The notes under the pieces were generated by a model. That model saw only the letters and a list, made by a program, of their open reading frames with translations, did not search any database and was not told the origin of the DNA. The position numbers and the translations under genes are program-made. A stretch of DNA of 64,000 nucleotides from Tetragonia tetragonoides (Eukaryota; Streptophyta; Magnoliopsida; Caryophyllales; Aizoaceae), in assembly GCA_038025085.1 (NCBI GenBank), contig CM076148.1, positions 4,466,501 through 4,530,500 on the forward strand, given 5' to 3'. Shown here piece after piece: positions 22,901-34,366 of the stretch (within the stretch, counting starts at the first letter, position 1; every line of letters starts with the position of its first letter).

Positions 22901-25900
22901 AGTGGAATATATCAGATTCTCAAGTATATAGTTATCAGAAGAACCGTTTTGGTGGGAGTAGTTTCGTATCTGTATAAATTTCACCACCGAAGCTCTATGA
23001 TTTGATTATGGAAACTAGAGCTGTAATGAACTTGTAACTCGAAATATAACACCTTCTACCAAACTTGGTTATTTGTTCTATTATATAATATCTGTTTGCA
23101 GCTATTGTGGATTTGACTTAGTACAGGGATGACATCCAGTTTCTCATTTATTGTGCTGGTTGCTAATATTCCCACATACCTCATTTTTCATGATGATCCT
23201 AAGACGCCAGTGGAATATATCAGATTCTCAAGTATATAGTTATCAGAAGAACCGTTTTGGTGGGAGTAGTTTCGTATCTGTATAGATTTCACCACCGAAG
23301 CTCTATGATTTGATTATGGAAACTAGAGCTGTAATGAACTTGTAACTAGAAATATAACACCTTCTACCAAACTTGGTTATTTGTTCTATTATATAATATC
23401 TACTTCTTTTCCAGACTCCAAACCCAATGTGGCCACCTCGACCTTTACCTGGCTGGCTTACAGAATGCTCTTTGAGGAACTGCAGTCAAACTGGTTCATC
23501 TGGTTCTCCTGGGCCATGGCATCCGGCGGTGAACAAATTTAACAAAAGTGCTGCCTATTCTGATTTGGAGTCAAGATCCTGCTTTGATGCTGATAAGTCA
23601 ACTAGGTGTGAGAGACTTGTTTGCAGTGAGCAATTTGCTGCCTTTCCATCAGAAAGAAATCAACCTCAGAACTTGTGTTTCAGTAATGGGAGCCTGAGGC
23701 TGATTGGACCAGAAAGGCCTGAATATGGAACATCAGGTATTCACCTGTATCCAGTCTTCATTCCTTTTTTTTTTGTTTTTTTTTTTTGTGTTTTCTTTTG
23801 TGAGGGGCAGGGGTGGGGTGGGGGGGCAGGTGTGAGTGGTTTGGTTGGGTGGCGGAGGAGCGAAATTACAATGCGTAAAAGTGATTATTGATATATTCTC
23901 TCTTCTTCTTAACCTTGAGGGGGTAGCTCAGCTGGTAAGACCTCTGAGAAGTATTCCAGAGGTCCCACGTTCAACTGTTCGACTCCCCTCAGGGCCACTG
24001 GAAGTTTTTCTGGTTGTTAACTTCAGGTCCCATGGAATTAGTCAAGCAAAGCTTGGATACCCATGTTATCTAAAGAAAAACATATATATTCTCTCTTCTC
24101 TTTTTCTGTGTTGATTGAATGTTCCTTGTTTGAGTTCTTTCCTTCCCTTCTCCCCCTTTGATTTGAATTGAATGACCAATATTTTATTTTTCCAAACATT
24201 TGGTTATAGTTTTCAGCCGCGAAGAGGAAATGTGCTCATACCTTACAAACTCTGGGCATCAATCCCTCCAGAAGGAAGGACAATCTGCCGAACATTTGGG
24301 TTTGGCTTTTAGTTATGCATTTGCGAGTCAAGCAGACAACAAACTAAAGGTTTCCAGGGTGAAGTCTCAGCTTCTTAGCCCCCAAGAGGTTGAAGGAAAG
24401 CAAGTTACCCCTAGTTCTCATAATGGAGTCGACTCTTCACGTCAGCCTCGGATACGTAATTGTAAGCCAGCAGATGTCCCTGCCCAGAAGAACTTGGTTC
24501 GCCGGTACTGTCCCAAGGTATCTGATGATCAGTTGCACCGGGTCACAGGGTGGTATCCTTATTCTTTAGTACTTCTTCTTTTATTTTAGTTCACAATAAT
24601 AGATCTATTCAACAACTAAATTCAATGGTAAATTTACAGATCTAGTATCTACCTAGCACCTACCTCTGTCTTGTTGTCTATACCTTTTATTATTGTTATT
24701 ATTTCACAAGGCGAGATGTTTGATTATCACATAAGATTCTAAGAATGAATGTTTCTTGTCACCATTCGGAATTTTGTGATTTAAACCTTGACCTTTGCTA
24801 GTTCAAATTCTGGTCTCACTCCTTTATTTGAGAAGATGTTAAGTGTTAGTGATGCTGGTAAAGTTGGGCGTTTAGTGCTGCCAAAGAAGTGTGCTGAGGT
24901 GATCTTCTACCTTCATCTTCTATGTTTGATGTTCCATTTACCATTTGATAAAGGAGAGAACTCCAATTGATGCTAATGTATTTGCAATGATATGCTGGAT
25001 ACAAGAACTTTTGCGTTTGTGGCATGTGGTTTCTAATGTCTTGAATGGAATTCTTCTCTCTAGTGATTATATGCTCTTTGATTTTCCCTTTGTCACTCTT
25101 TTCTTGAATAGTTCAAACCTACTTGCTGTCCTGTTTACTATAATAATGCTTCCCAGAAAGATAGGTTGTGAAATAAAGATGAAGTGGTTGTAGAGGCGTT
25201 GTCGTTTGCCATATGTAAGTTAACTCATTACCTTTACAAAAGAAAAGACTGTTATAGTATACGCTCTCTTACCCAAAAACCTTGTCAAAATTTTCTGTTG
25301 CGGGATGTCCCAAAATGCTTGCCAAGTTTAAGCAATGCCAAAAATCTCAATGGTAATTGGGTGAAAGTAAAAGTGATTGTGGGAAATGACTCATATACAA
25401 TGTAATGCATGTGTTGAGATCTAAACTGATCGCTTCTATAAACTCTGTTTTGCTTGATGTTGCATTAATACCCTTTCTCAGACCCTCGGCTATCAAACGT
25501 GCAAACTAAAGACATGGACCTTTGGATTGCTTGTTGGCTTGCTTTCAAATGACATATCACGAGCTTAAAACAAACTAGAAGCTGACTAGATATGAGCCAA
25601 ATATGAAACATGCATAGAAACTGAGATTTTTGGATGTTTCTTTCTCTATTTTTAAATATTATTTGTGTGGATAACCAAATAATTATTGGATTACCAAAAA
25701 AAACCAAATAATTATTGGGTGTGAGGTGACTAATAGAGACTGTTTAAGGTTCACTTAGCTTCTTTATGGGGAGGGTAACAGAGCATTTATGGAGCTATTC
25801 TAATTGCACTATTGTGTAGGGGATATCTAATCCTCTCTTGCTGTATTCTGATATTCATTGGTATATACTTTCTTGTTTCGAAAACTAGTGCAGTGCATCT

Positions 25901-28900
25901 TAGACCCATAACTTTGCTCCAATTTGAATATTTGATTTAGACTAGGAGCTGAGAAGTCTCTATACCAGGGGTCAAGCGGGACAGCTTTGGAAAATTATTT
26001 GTGAAACCCGTAAATTTTCTAATAATTGTCCCCTTGAAATGTCCAATATATACAAAGGAATTGTTAATTAGAATAAGACCTCCGATTAATTATTTTAATG
26101 AATCAGTATAGTGTATAAGTGTTTGAATGTGTTCTGATATTCATTGGTATATGCTTTCTTCTTGTGAAAAAATATGACATAGTCCATCTTAGACCATAAC
26201 TTCGCCATCCAACTATTATTTGATTTAGATTACAGAGCCAAGAGGTCTCTACACTAGGGGTTAAGCAGGACAACTTTGAAAAATCTTTCTTTTTCAAAAC
26301 CCCTAATTGGTAATTTATAATATTTGTCCCCTTCGAATGTCCATTGTATACAAGGAAATTAGGATAAAAATGCCAATTTCTAATGATTATTTGTGCATCA
26401 ATATGATGATTTTTAGTGTATAATTAGTGTATAAGTTTTTTCGGAACTTATTAGCCACTCTCTTCGAACCCATGGGATTTGCCCCATTAGGGTCCACTCT
26501 GCTATATGTGGTCTTAACTGTTTGGAAAGTTATTTCCTCTAATGTTTAAATCTCATAAGCTCTCATCAAAGTTGCTGAAGTGTACGTATTACATAGTTAA
26601 GTTCATATTGTATTCTCAACTGCGTGGTAGTCTCTTACCATTGATATGTTGTGTCATGTGTGCATGCTATTTTATCTTAGTGCTTTGTGTTACATCATGG
26701 GTAAATTACTTGGTTACATGTGCTCTGTGTTGTGTGTATGCTATCTTTGTTAGTGCTTGTGTCACACCATAAATGGATGACTTGGTTTCATGTGCTGATT
26801 ATCTCTTGTGGTTCTGTTGATAATGAAACAGAGTTACTTCCCTCCAATTTCACAGCCAGAAGGGTTGCCTCTTAAAGTCCAAGATATAAAGGGAAATGAA
26901 TGGATATTCCAGTTTCGATTCTGGCCAAATAACAATAGCAGAATGTATGTTCTAGAAGGGATAACTAACTGTATTCAGTCACTGCAATTGCAAGCGGGAG
27001 ATGTAGGTAATGATCCATCCTTATTGCAAGCACTAGCCATTAGCAGCGAATTGTGATTCACTCTCTTTTTAACAACCTTTTTATTTTAATTGCCTAGTCA
27101 AAGATTCAGTCTCTGCGCCTATTTGGCATTACAGTTTAATATGTTCATTGTTTGTACAAAGTTTTTACACTGTTTTGTTAGGGCTGTTTCTTCCTGAAGA
27201 AAAAACCATGAGGCGTTGAGTGTTCTAAGTGGGTATGAAGGAACCTACCTAAGTAGCTCACAAAAAATGAGCCCTTTAGAAACATTCTACACCATGTTGA
27301 CTGTGCCCAAGACCTACAATCATAGTCAAAAATCAGAATTCAACCCCTATAACTTCTAGGATTAGTAGTCATAATTATTACTTCCGTCAAAGTGATACTG
27401 AAAGAATTAACCTGGAGGCCTGTTCTTTTGATCTACAAGCTGGCACTTTCTAGTACGATGGGCCAAAAGCCTCCAACTCCAAGTTTTCTGAGGGACGAGA
27501 TTTGTGTTTGTATAAATAATGCTTAAGCCCTTACCATTTTGACTATAGCCCATAGGGAAACTACAATGTAGTACCTAATTTGATTCGCTATCCTCTTTGG
27601 GGCTCGTATTGCTATTGGTTGGCGTTTGGCCCTTATTTCCATGTTTTTCTTGTTGCTATGCCCCTTGCTAATTGGATTTGCGCTTTATTCCTCTTATCTT
27701 TTTATCCTTGTAAGTGGTGTCTGACTTGTCTTCTCTGTTTTGTCAGTCACGTTTGGCCGCATAGAGCCAGAAGGGAAGCTCTTAATGGGGTTTAGAAAGG
27801 CTTCAGATGGTTCTCTATCTGAGCAGGTTTTCAATCTAATTTCAAAAGCTTTAGTCATTGCTTTGAATCCGGTTATGTATCTGCCTAAGTAGGCTTTTGT
27901 GACAGTGGGTTTGGCTGAATTTTGTGCAATCTGTATTGATTAGTGTGCTAATACTCTACTGAGCAGTGACAATGGCTTGTGTTTTATATCTGACATTTTT
28001 GTTGTGGAAGCTTAGTCACTGAAGTGTAGGAAATGATAAATTTATATTTTAAGTTTTTTACATAGGTACAGCCAACAATATCAGTTGTACTCTGAAATTT
28101 GTCGATTTATCATTTGTCGATTTATCAGTTGTATTCTACAGTACTATTTTGTATCTCACTCCTAGCCGCAAAACTTTTATAGTTCTAGGAAGGTAAATAA
28201 TTTAAGGACCACTTATGTCAGAGAGCTCCTGTTCGGCTGTTCCTACAGATTTAGGCTTCTTCTGGAGCAATCTATTCTCCATGTGCCTTGATTAATTGAA
28301 GCTTGTTTATGAAGTTTTGCGTGATGTGGGAAACAAAATGATGCATTGTTGAGTTTGAGTCACACATAGTTGATACTGTGTCCCTTCCAACAGCAGTATT
28401 TGCACCCTTCATGCCAGAGGAAGCTGTGCTCTTTTGTAGTACGAATGCCTCCAGTGGGAATCAAACTCAGGTGGGGGGCGGGGAGACCCAACATGAATTT
28501 GCTCCTACTGGGTTTCAAAGTTGCAATCGTCCCTTTTGAAAATATTGTCCCTTTGGGTCTGAGACAAAGTTTCAACTATCTCAATAGTAAGACTATGTAC
28601 ATGTGTAGTCTTGATCTCCCTAGAAGCCCACTCTTACTGGGCTACCACTAAGGAGTCCAAGGTAGCTGCTTTTGGTTTTGATACTTCAAAGTTGCAGTCA
28701 CCCCTTTCTGCAAATATTTGTCACTATGAGGTGAGTTTTGACTACTCAAAGCCATGTACATGTAGAGTCTGATCTTTCTAGAACCCTGTGGGGTCAGTAT
28801 TTCACTCAGTTTGTGTTGCATTTACTTATGAGTGTCACATATATCTTTGCTTATGAAGGCCTGTTGTTTATCGCTCTGCTATTTGTATACATTATTACTT

Positions 28901-31900
28901 TATCTCAAATATGGTAAGTTTTGTTAATCATTTAATCATTCAGCAATGGTCAACACTACTTGTTTAAATTGTTAGCAGGGCTCTCAGGCAGTCAAAAGTG
29001 GTTATGAAACACCAACAGTTGGAGAAGTTGACAACCAGAAGCTTAATTGTGATGAAGATTTGGCTAATGGCGATTTAAAAGGTTATCTGATTTCAGAATT
29101 TCTTTTATCAGGGGATCAACCTAATACTATGGAGTATGGATATCTAAAACTGATACATCATACGTCAGGAAATGTAGTGGGAGAAGCAAACGAAGCCGGC
29201 TCAACGCTTCCTAGTAAAAGGAAAAATGGCGTGCTGATTTCGAAGAGGAAGCGCTCAGGGGAGAATAATGTGAACATGTTAGAGCTCATGGTGACTTTAA
29301 AAGAGGTGCAAGGACTGTTCCGATCACCTGCAGATCATGCTCACCATGTTGAAATTATCGAGGGTTTTGAATTCGAGGAATATGAGGTATTGTCATAATA
29401 TTTGTTGTCATTCATTGTGCATGATTGTATTCATATTTGGTCATTCTTTTTGTAGCTTAAGTAATAGTCTGATGATTATTTTTGGAAAATATCTGTAGCT
29501 TGTGGTTGGGCCAGTGGGAACAACAACGGCTTGGCTAAGTTGATGTTTTTAAAAGTAGCATGGGTAGCTTGCAATTCGACTTTTACTATTTGACGACAAG
29601 TGATATCCTTCTTTCTATGGCCTAAACTAGATTGAGCTACGTTTTGGGACAGAGTAGTTTATTTTTTCAACCTAATACTAGAAGGGCTGTGTCTGTGTGA
29701 TATGAAAATGTTACTTTTTTTTATTTTTTTCCCGGCCTTCATCAACAATCTCAATTGATTCTCTGTTCCTTCATGTTTGAGCCTTGAAAATGGTACGCTT
29801 GTGAGGATGAAGTATTCATGCATAAACTGTAGGGGAAGTAGAAAATGCAATTATTCTTAAAAAGATTTGAGACAGTTGCTGTGGTTTATGTAGGATTTCG
29901 GATCTCTACTCTTCTTAACTTTATCATAGCGGATGCCCTCATGTTCTTGACTTCTTAACTAGATTGAATAAAGAAAAAGCTCTATTAAAACTAGATAACC
30001 GAACACGAATACACTAGTACTCGGCTTGAATGAGCTCGTGTCACATTTCACATTTCATGGTTTAAGGATATATGGGTTTTCTGTGGGTTGGTTATGGTAC
30101 TGAGTCTGAAGTAGATTCATATAACTAACTGTAGATGTTAATTATAATCTTGGTAGCATAAAGGGATCTGAATCCTCTGCATATTTGAATAATTTGGGGT
30201 TTTTCTATTTGATAGGATGCTCCAGTCATTGGAAGGCCAACGATTATTGCCAAAAACTCTGTGGGGTACATATCGACTTTAATTGTAACTTTACCTTTAT
30301 TTCTTGCTGTCAATTTTTATCTGGAGATTACCTGGGCATGCTTTGGTGTGGTTGTTGTGTCTTTGCCAATAGATTATACTTGGTTATATATCAGCATAAA
30401 GTACGCATATGTAGATTTAAGTTGATACTCTTTCTTACTTTGCCTTCCCCGAACCCCAGAGGTATGTAACTGTAGTCTTGTTGGCGTCCCTTTCTTCTTG
30501 ATGCTTCATAAATCTGGTAATTTCTTTGCATAATTGTGGAGTTAATTCGTCTCCCCAGTGCGTCCTCCTCGTTTGGTGCTAATATTGTTTTGAACTAATG
30601 CAAATCTTCATCAAACTACAGCAGTGATATCCCCATTCCCCCCCTTTCTCTGCTCTTCATTTTCGATAGCTACCTGGATTCAACTCTGGGTTGACCATCT
30701 AAGTGATTGCATTTCATTTCTTATTACTTGTAGTGAAGATGTACAATGGGGTCAATGTGATGATTGCATGAAATGGCGGAAGTTACCATCTGATCACATT
30801 CTTCCAGCAAGATGGACGTGCTCTAAGAACTCATGGAATCCAGAAAGGTATCTTGATAGGACATGCTAAGTTTACCATATTGCATATCTTTCTTGATTCG
30901 TTGCTGTAGCTAATTGGACAACAGATTTCTTAAGAGTTGATTTTCCAACGAGAGAACAATCATTGAGAGGGGAACATGAAAGATAAAAGTAGTTTTGTTA
31001 GTAACTAGATATACAAATAGAGGGTAGGTCTCATAATAATTTGTCTGGTCAAGTCTGCGTCTGGATTCTCTGGAAGTTGCTAGTAAAGTACTACTAGTAT
31101 ATTTTCCTGTACCATTGAGTGAATAGCTGAGTGGCATTCTCTGAGAGGCCTCTGGGCTCCTAGAAATGGATGATTAAGCTGTAATTATCTCACTAGGTTC
31201 ATGTCTTTTTCTACTAGGTCCTCATGTGATGCAGCCCAAGAGCTTACCATAGAACAGCTTACAGGTAAGTCTACCAGTAATCCTGGTATGAATTGCTTGA
31301 CGTATGAAAGCAAATTGCGAAATCTTGTGCTTATGTTACTGTTCCATGCCTTGCCAGGCCATTTTGTTATTGAAATCTCACCAGGAACTTTTGGGCTCGT
31401 TTACTTGGAAGCAATAGCGATTACAATGTAATGCACCATTTTATAGACTAAAATTGGGGTGGAAAAGGAAGGTGAAGGAGGAGAGAGATGGGAAGAGTGG
31501 GGTTGATTACATCGGAATGTAATCACATTGCTCACTTTAACCCATGTAGAGATGATTACATTGATGGATGTAATGTAATCTATTCCACTTTTCCCATCTC
31601 TCTCCTCCGTCCTCCCCCTCCCCACTTTTTCTACCACTCTTTTACTCTATGAAGTGGTGAATTTGATTGTAATCACCATTGCTTCCAAGTAAATCTCCCT
31701 TTGTTTTTCCCTTTTTACTATTGAAGTTTGAACTTAAGCTGCTATATAAAGATCATACAGCTGCTGAGTAGTAAATCAGTAAAGTGGAGATCAAAGATAA
31801 GCTGAGGTAAAAGATACTAATAGAAACAGGGAATAAAAAAAGGGACCTTATTTTCGTCTCTGACACTAATATGCCCGCATATACATTGCTTTTTCTTTTT

Positions 31901-32736
31901 ACCCTTCTCTTGAGGAGGGTTTGACGGTGTGTCTGTTAATCTCTTATGCATATGAGTAGCCTAGTTTTATTTGCTGCATCTGCTGCTCTCCATGATGGCA
32001 TATTTTATCCCGGTAATTTTTCTGTTCATGATCCTCGTTGAACTAATGTCTATGAGTTGAACGTTATGACTTGATTTGCGCAGCTGCCTCTAAGAAGCTG
32101 CAAAATGCTAAACTGCATGCCCATGCTCCTGAAAATTTGGAGGCATTTGCCAGACTTGCCATTAAAGATAATGAGGCCTGCCCAGGCTCCGCTCAGCTGA
32201 CAACAAAACACCCTCGTCATAGACCTGGGTGCTCTTGTATTGTGTGTGTTCAACCACCAAGTGGAACGAGCCCCAAACACCAGCAGAATTGTACGTGTAA
32301 TGTCTGCATGATGCTTAAGCGACGGTTCCAAACAATGATGTTACGCCGTGAGAAAAGCCAATCAGCGAAAGAAGCTGCAACCCGAGAACGTAAAGAAGCA
32401 TCTGAAAAGTCAGACCGTAGTGGTGAGCTGTTGGGGATCAGTAGAGCAGGACGTGCTAACACTGATGAGCAAATGATATGCAACCCTATGAAAGGACATA
32501 TCGACTTGAACACCAAACCAGAGAGAGATGAAGAAGCTTCAACATGCTGTGACTCTATAGCAATGATAAAGACGACTCAAAGTTCGGCAGAGAGAGGCAA
32601 CTCAGGTGACAAGATAAAGCCTAACGGCAATCAGAGTGAATCACGGGCACACAAGTTGCGGCGTCAAAACGCTGCTGTAAGTCGCAAGAACGTCGATGAA
32701 AATTCCATTGCAAAATGCCAGAACATCCACCAATGA
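16959..32736 (+). CDS. VAL: VAL/HSI2-type B3 transcriptional repressor (PHD-like, B3, CW, EAR)
   Basis: Thirteen coding exons give 862 residues: 16959-17080, 21090-21171, 21938-22036, 23415-23736, 24210-24549, 24802-24898, 26832-27006, 27747-27826, 28979-29386, 30216-30265, 30734-30847, 31218-31264 and 32084-32736. Phases close throughout. Residues 1-101 form the Cys/His-rich PHD-like domain (CFNPEC, CDRCG, CETCGKRVHCGC, CTVC). The B3 domain spans about 327-433 ([41 protein letters not shown]) and binds RY/Sph elements. The CW zinc finger lies near 592-630 ([26 protein letters not shown]) and typically reads methylated H3K4. CSCIVC and CTCNVC pairs lie near 693-720, and an EAR-like IDLN at 785-788. 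VAL proteins recruit Polycomb and deacetylase complexes to silence the embryo programme and FLC. Intron 1 is about 4 kb. Which VAL paralogue this is cannot be decided by sequence alone. Confidence 0.93.
19702..19983. mobile_element. Stowaway MITE in VAL intron 1
   Basis: The ends are CCCCCTCCGTCCCCTCTTTACG and the complementary CGTAAAGAGGGGACGGAGGGAG, bounded by TA on both sides (19702-19703, 19982-19983), the Stowaway/Tc1-mariner signature. The right end is partly duplicated: ACGTAAAGAGGGGACGGA occurs at about 19923-19940 and again at the true terminus. It has no coding capacity. Confidence 0.88.
20183..20405. mobile_element. Second Stowaway-type MITE in VAL intron 1
   Basis: The element at 20185-20403 (219 bp) begins CTCCCTTCGTTTCA and ends TGAAACCGAGGGAG, with TA flanks at both ends. 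The terminal repeats are the usual Stowaway type but the interior is unrelated to the copy 200 bp upstream. Confidence 0.8.
20931..21035 (-). mobile_element. 5'-truncated copy of the tRNA-derived SINE in VAL intron 1
   Basis: The minus strand matches the 3' part of the SINE at 23907-24083: CTCAGGGCC, TTAACTTCAG, GATTAGTC and GGATACCCATGTTATC followed by an A-rich tail occur in the same order. The tRNA-like head with boxes A and B is missing, as expected of incomplete reverse transcription. Confidence 0.7.
21184..21811. repeat. Three tandem copies of a 205-206 bp unit in VAL intron 2
   Basis: Units begin GCTGCAGTC/GCTGCAGCC at 21184, 21389 and 21595. Each holds CAGATGTGCAGTTGATCAAG (shortened in copy 3), a GTAGAGTAAT segment, TTACTCATC and AATGGAAAAGCAGGG in the same order. 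Copies 2 and 3 are more alike than either is to copy 1. The unit has no long open frame and does not include a coding exon. Confidence 0.85.
22438..22691. mobile_element. Possible degraded MITE in VAL intron 3
   Basis: The left end TACTCCCTCC and the right end GAAGGGTGTA are a poor inverted match resembling a decayed Stowaway terminus. The interior shows no coding sequence. This is a weak call. Confidence 0.3.
22782..23398. repeat. Near-identical 309-bp tandem duplication in VAL intron 3
   Basis: Copy 1 (22782-23090) and copy 2 (23091-23398) are adjacent and in the same orientation. By eye they differ at only a few positions: one C deleted near 23199, an A/G change near 23285 and a C/A change near 23348. 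The first bases, TCTGTTTGCAG, form a splice-acceptor-like polypyrimidine-AG in both copies. Copy 2 ends about 16 bp before the exon 4 acceptor. Confidence 0.9.
23891..24099 (+). mobile_element. tRNA-derived SINE with 16-bp target duplication in VAL intron 4
   Basis: An insert at 23907-24083 lies between direct repeats ATATATTCTCTCTTCT at 23891-23906 and 24084-24099. The head contains box A TAGCTCAGCTGG (23924-23935) and box B GTTCGACTC (23977-23985), the internal Pol III promoter. The body ends GGATACCCATGTTATCTAAAG and an A-rich tail. A truncated relative lies at 20931-21035 on the opposite strand. Confidence 0.83.
25846..26365. repeat. Diverged 286-bp tandem duplication in VAL intron 6
   Basis: TTCTGATATTCATTGGTATA starts both copies, at 25846 and 26132. 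Each then carries CATCTTAGAC(C)CATAACTT, ATTTGATTTAGA, GTCTCTA, GGGGT-AAGC and TGTCCCCTT in the same order. Divergence is clearly higher than in the 309-bp duplication of intron 3, so it is older. Confidence 0.75.
26648..26800. repeat. Imperfect 75-bp duplication in VAL intron 6
   Basis: Two adjacent units share TGTGT-ATGCTAT, TTAGTGCTT, TGTGT(T/C)ACA, GACTTGGTT / TACTTGGTT and CATGTGCT in order. No coding potential is visible. Confidence 0.55.
28513..28795. repeat. Imperfect tandem duplication in VAL intron 8
   Basis: CAAAGTTGCA occurs at about 28515 and 28690. Each is followed in order by CCCTTT, AATATT, a TTTCAACTA/TTTTGACTA motif, ATGTACATGT, TAGAGTCT/TAGTCTTGATC and CTAGAA. The unit is about 170 bp. 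Confidence 0.55.
31393..31699. mobile_element. Fold-back MITE in VAL intron 12
   Basis: Long inverted termini face each other: TTTACTTGGAAGCAATAGCG on the left and the complement of ACCATTGCTTCCAAGTAAAT on the right, outside which lie GGG and CCC. Further inside, the TGTAATC/GATTACA and GGGAAGAG/CTTTTCCC stretches also pair, so most of the roughly 307 bp can form one hairpin. I found no convincing target duplication. Confidence 0.7.
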
Positions 32737-33334
32737 TACATCTGGATACATCCACATCAGTCACCCCCCCCCCCCCTCTTCTTTTTTGCTTTTTTAACCT
32801 TTCCTTTTCCGTGGGGGTGTGTTTTGGTTGGGTTGCTTCTGAAAATCTAGGGTGTGCACTTGGGAGCTACGGTTAAGGTGGGGATTGTACATTAATCCAT
32901 ATCTTAGTGAGATCAGCTTTGTATATACAAAAGGAAGAAGCAAAATATGGGTGTTCAAATGCATAGTTCTAGTTAACTTCTGTGAGTAGAAAAAGGCGAA
33001 ATAGTGATGTGGGCATGAAGTTGAAGCTGTGTAAAGTTTCATTCAAGCTCAACTTGCCCTCTGTTAATGTGATATCCAAGTTGTAACTGAATTGAATCAC
33101 GTTGGTCTATTAATGAAAGTTATCACCATCTTCAAGCCCTTGAATTTTATACCCCCGGTTTCTTGTTAATTGTAAATGTTGGCCCTTCCCAGGAGGAAAA
33201 AACAAAAAGTAGAATACTCCTGGATACCTAACATGTATACTGAAAAATTAAGAATTCACGAGACATTCCAACAAGGATGGATATAAATATGATACATAAA
33301 GGCGATGATGGTTACATTACATGTTTCAACTCCG
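32737..33334 (+). other. VAL 3' UTR and flank
   Basis: No exon lies here. A C-run and T-rich stretch follow the VAL stop codon, and AATGAAAG at about 33112 could be a near-upstream polyadenylation element. The end of the transcript cannot be fixed. Confidence 0.4.
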
Positions 33335-33511
33335 GATGAGAATCCTCTCCGAATCTCATTTTCCGCATTTACGCATTACTCTTGTGGATGTTTTGACACG
33401 TGTAAAATATTACTAGACTTTACATTTTTTTGTACTCAATTAAACATGTCTCAAAGATTCACAAGTGTAATGCGTGAATGAGGACAATGTGTATTAGAGA
33501 GGATCCTAATC
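33335..33511. mobile_element. MITE related to the 14.4-kb element
   Basis: A 177-bp segment has inverted ends: GATGAGAATCCTCTCC on the left and the complement GATTAGGATCCTCTC on the right. Inner inverted segments (ACGCATTAC, ACTTGTG, GACA) pair as well. The termini resemble the GGATCCTCTCC ends of the element at 14429-14607 and the sizes agree (177 and 179 bp). The interiors differ and there is no clear target duplication here. Confidence 0.6.
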
Positions 33512-34366
33512 TTTCCCACATTGCTTACAGCTTCTTTCTTTTGTATTAAGAATCTTTCATTTTGTTCCAATTATCAGGGGTGCATAATGCATAATTGTCA
33601 GTTAAAACTTTATTGCTCACTTTTTTTTCATTCACAAATCACAAGGGAAAAGGTGAACTTAAATTCTTCAAGTTGGATAAGATCAAAAGGGGGGGGGGGG
33701 TTCCAAAGGAAACAATGGGAAATTATCATATGGTTAGTGATCTCTTTTAACAGGTACAAGCGCATATAAATATGCAATTGAACTGATTAAATAACACAAT
33801 AAATGTCTTTCACAAGCATGTAGAACTATAGAAGCAGAAGTGCTTCAATAGTTCTTCAGATCTTGTGAAAATCAGTGGTCAAGCGAGTTGAAGGATATCC
33901 TTTGTCATCAACAAACAAGTGTTCCTACAAGACAGAGCATCCTTCATTGAGATTCAGACCAAACCACCATGATGATAGGAAACTAAGCCATTTTCAAATA
34001 AAACTAAGCCTAGTGCCGCAATGCTTCCCGAGCTATTCTCACAGTACTGATTCAGCAGAACAGAAAACCAAATCGCTAGCCTTCAAAATAGAAACCAAAT
34101 AGCTCATGTAATATAATCATAATTGGAACTGCTTAACATTCAGCAATGCGGCCAGTAAGAATGTGTATTCAACACAAGGTAGTTAAATTTTACAGATAAA
34201 AGATTAATCTACCGTCACAAGCATCATAAACAGATCACAATCCCAAAAAGCCAATGCCAACCTTGAACTTCCAGCAACAGCAGCCATTACATTCATTACC
34301 TAGTTAATACAAAGACAATAATGAAAAGTACTAGTATATGATTATTTACAAGCTCACCCAACTGAA
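33512..34366. other. Intergenic DNA and VPS28 3' UTR
   Basis: The VAL and VPS28 genes converge here. No additional gene is supported. The part nearest 34367 probably contains the VPS28 3' UTR on the minus strand. Confidence 0.45.

Noticed and set aside
23921..23995. tRNA gene
   Set aside because: Boxes A and B are present, but the unit continues into a SINE body with a tail and 16-bp target duplication, and the cloverleaf is imperfect.
28440..28475. Box B-like sequence on the minus strand (GAGTTTGATTCCC)
   Set aside because: No matching box A at the right distance and no target duplication, so a SINE is not supported.
32050..32516. Two minus-strand frames opposite the last VAL exon
   Set aside because: They are shadows of a strongly supported exon with cysteine pairs and an EAR motif on the plus strand.
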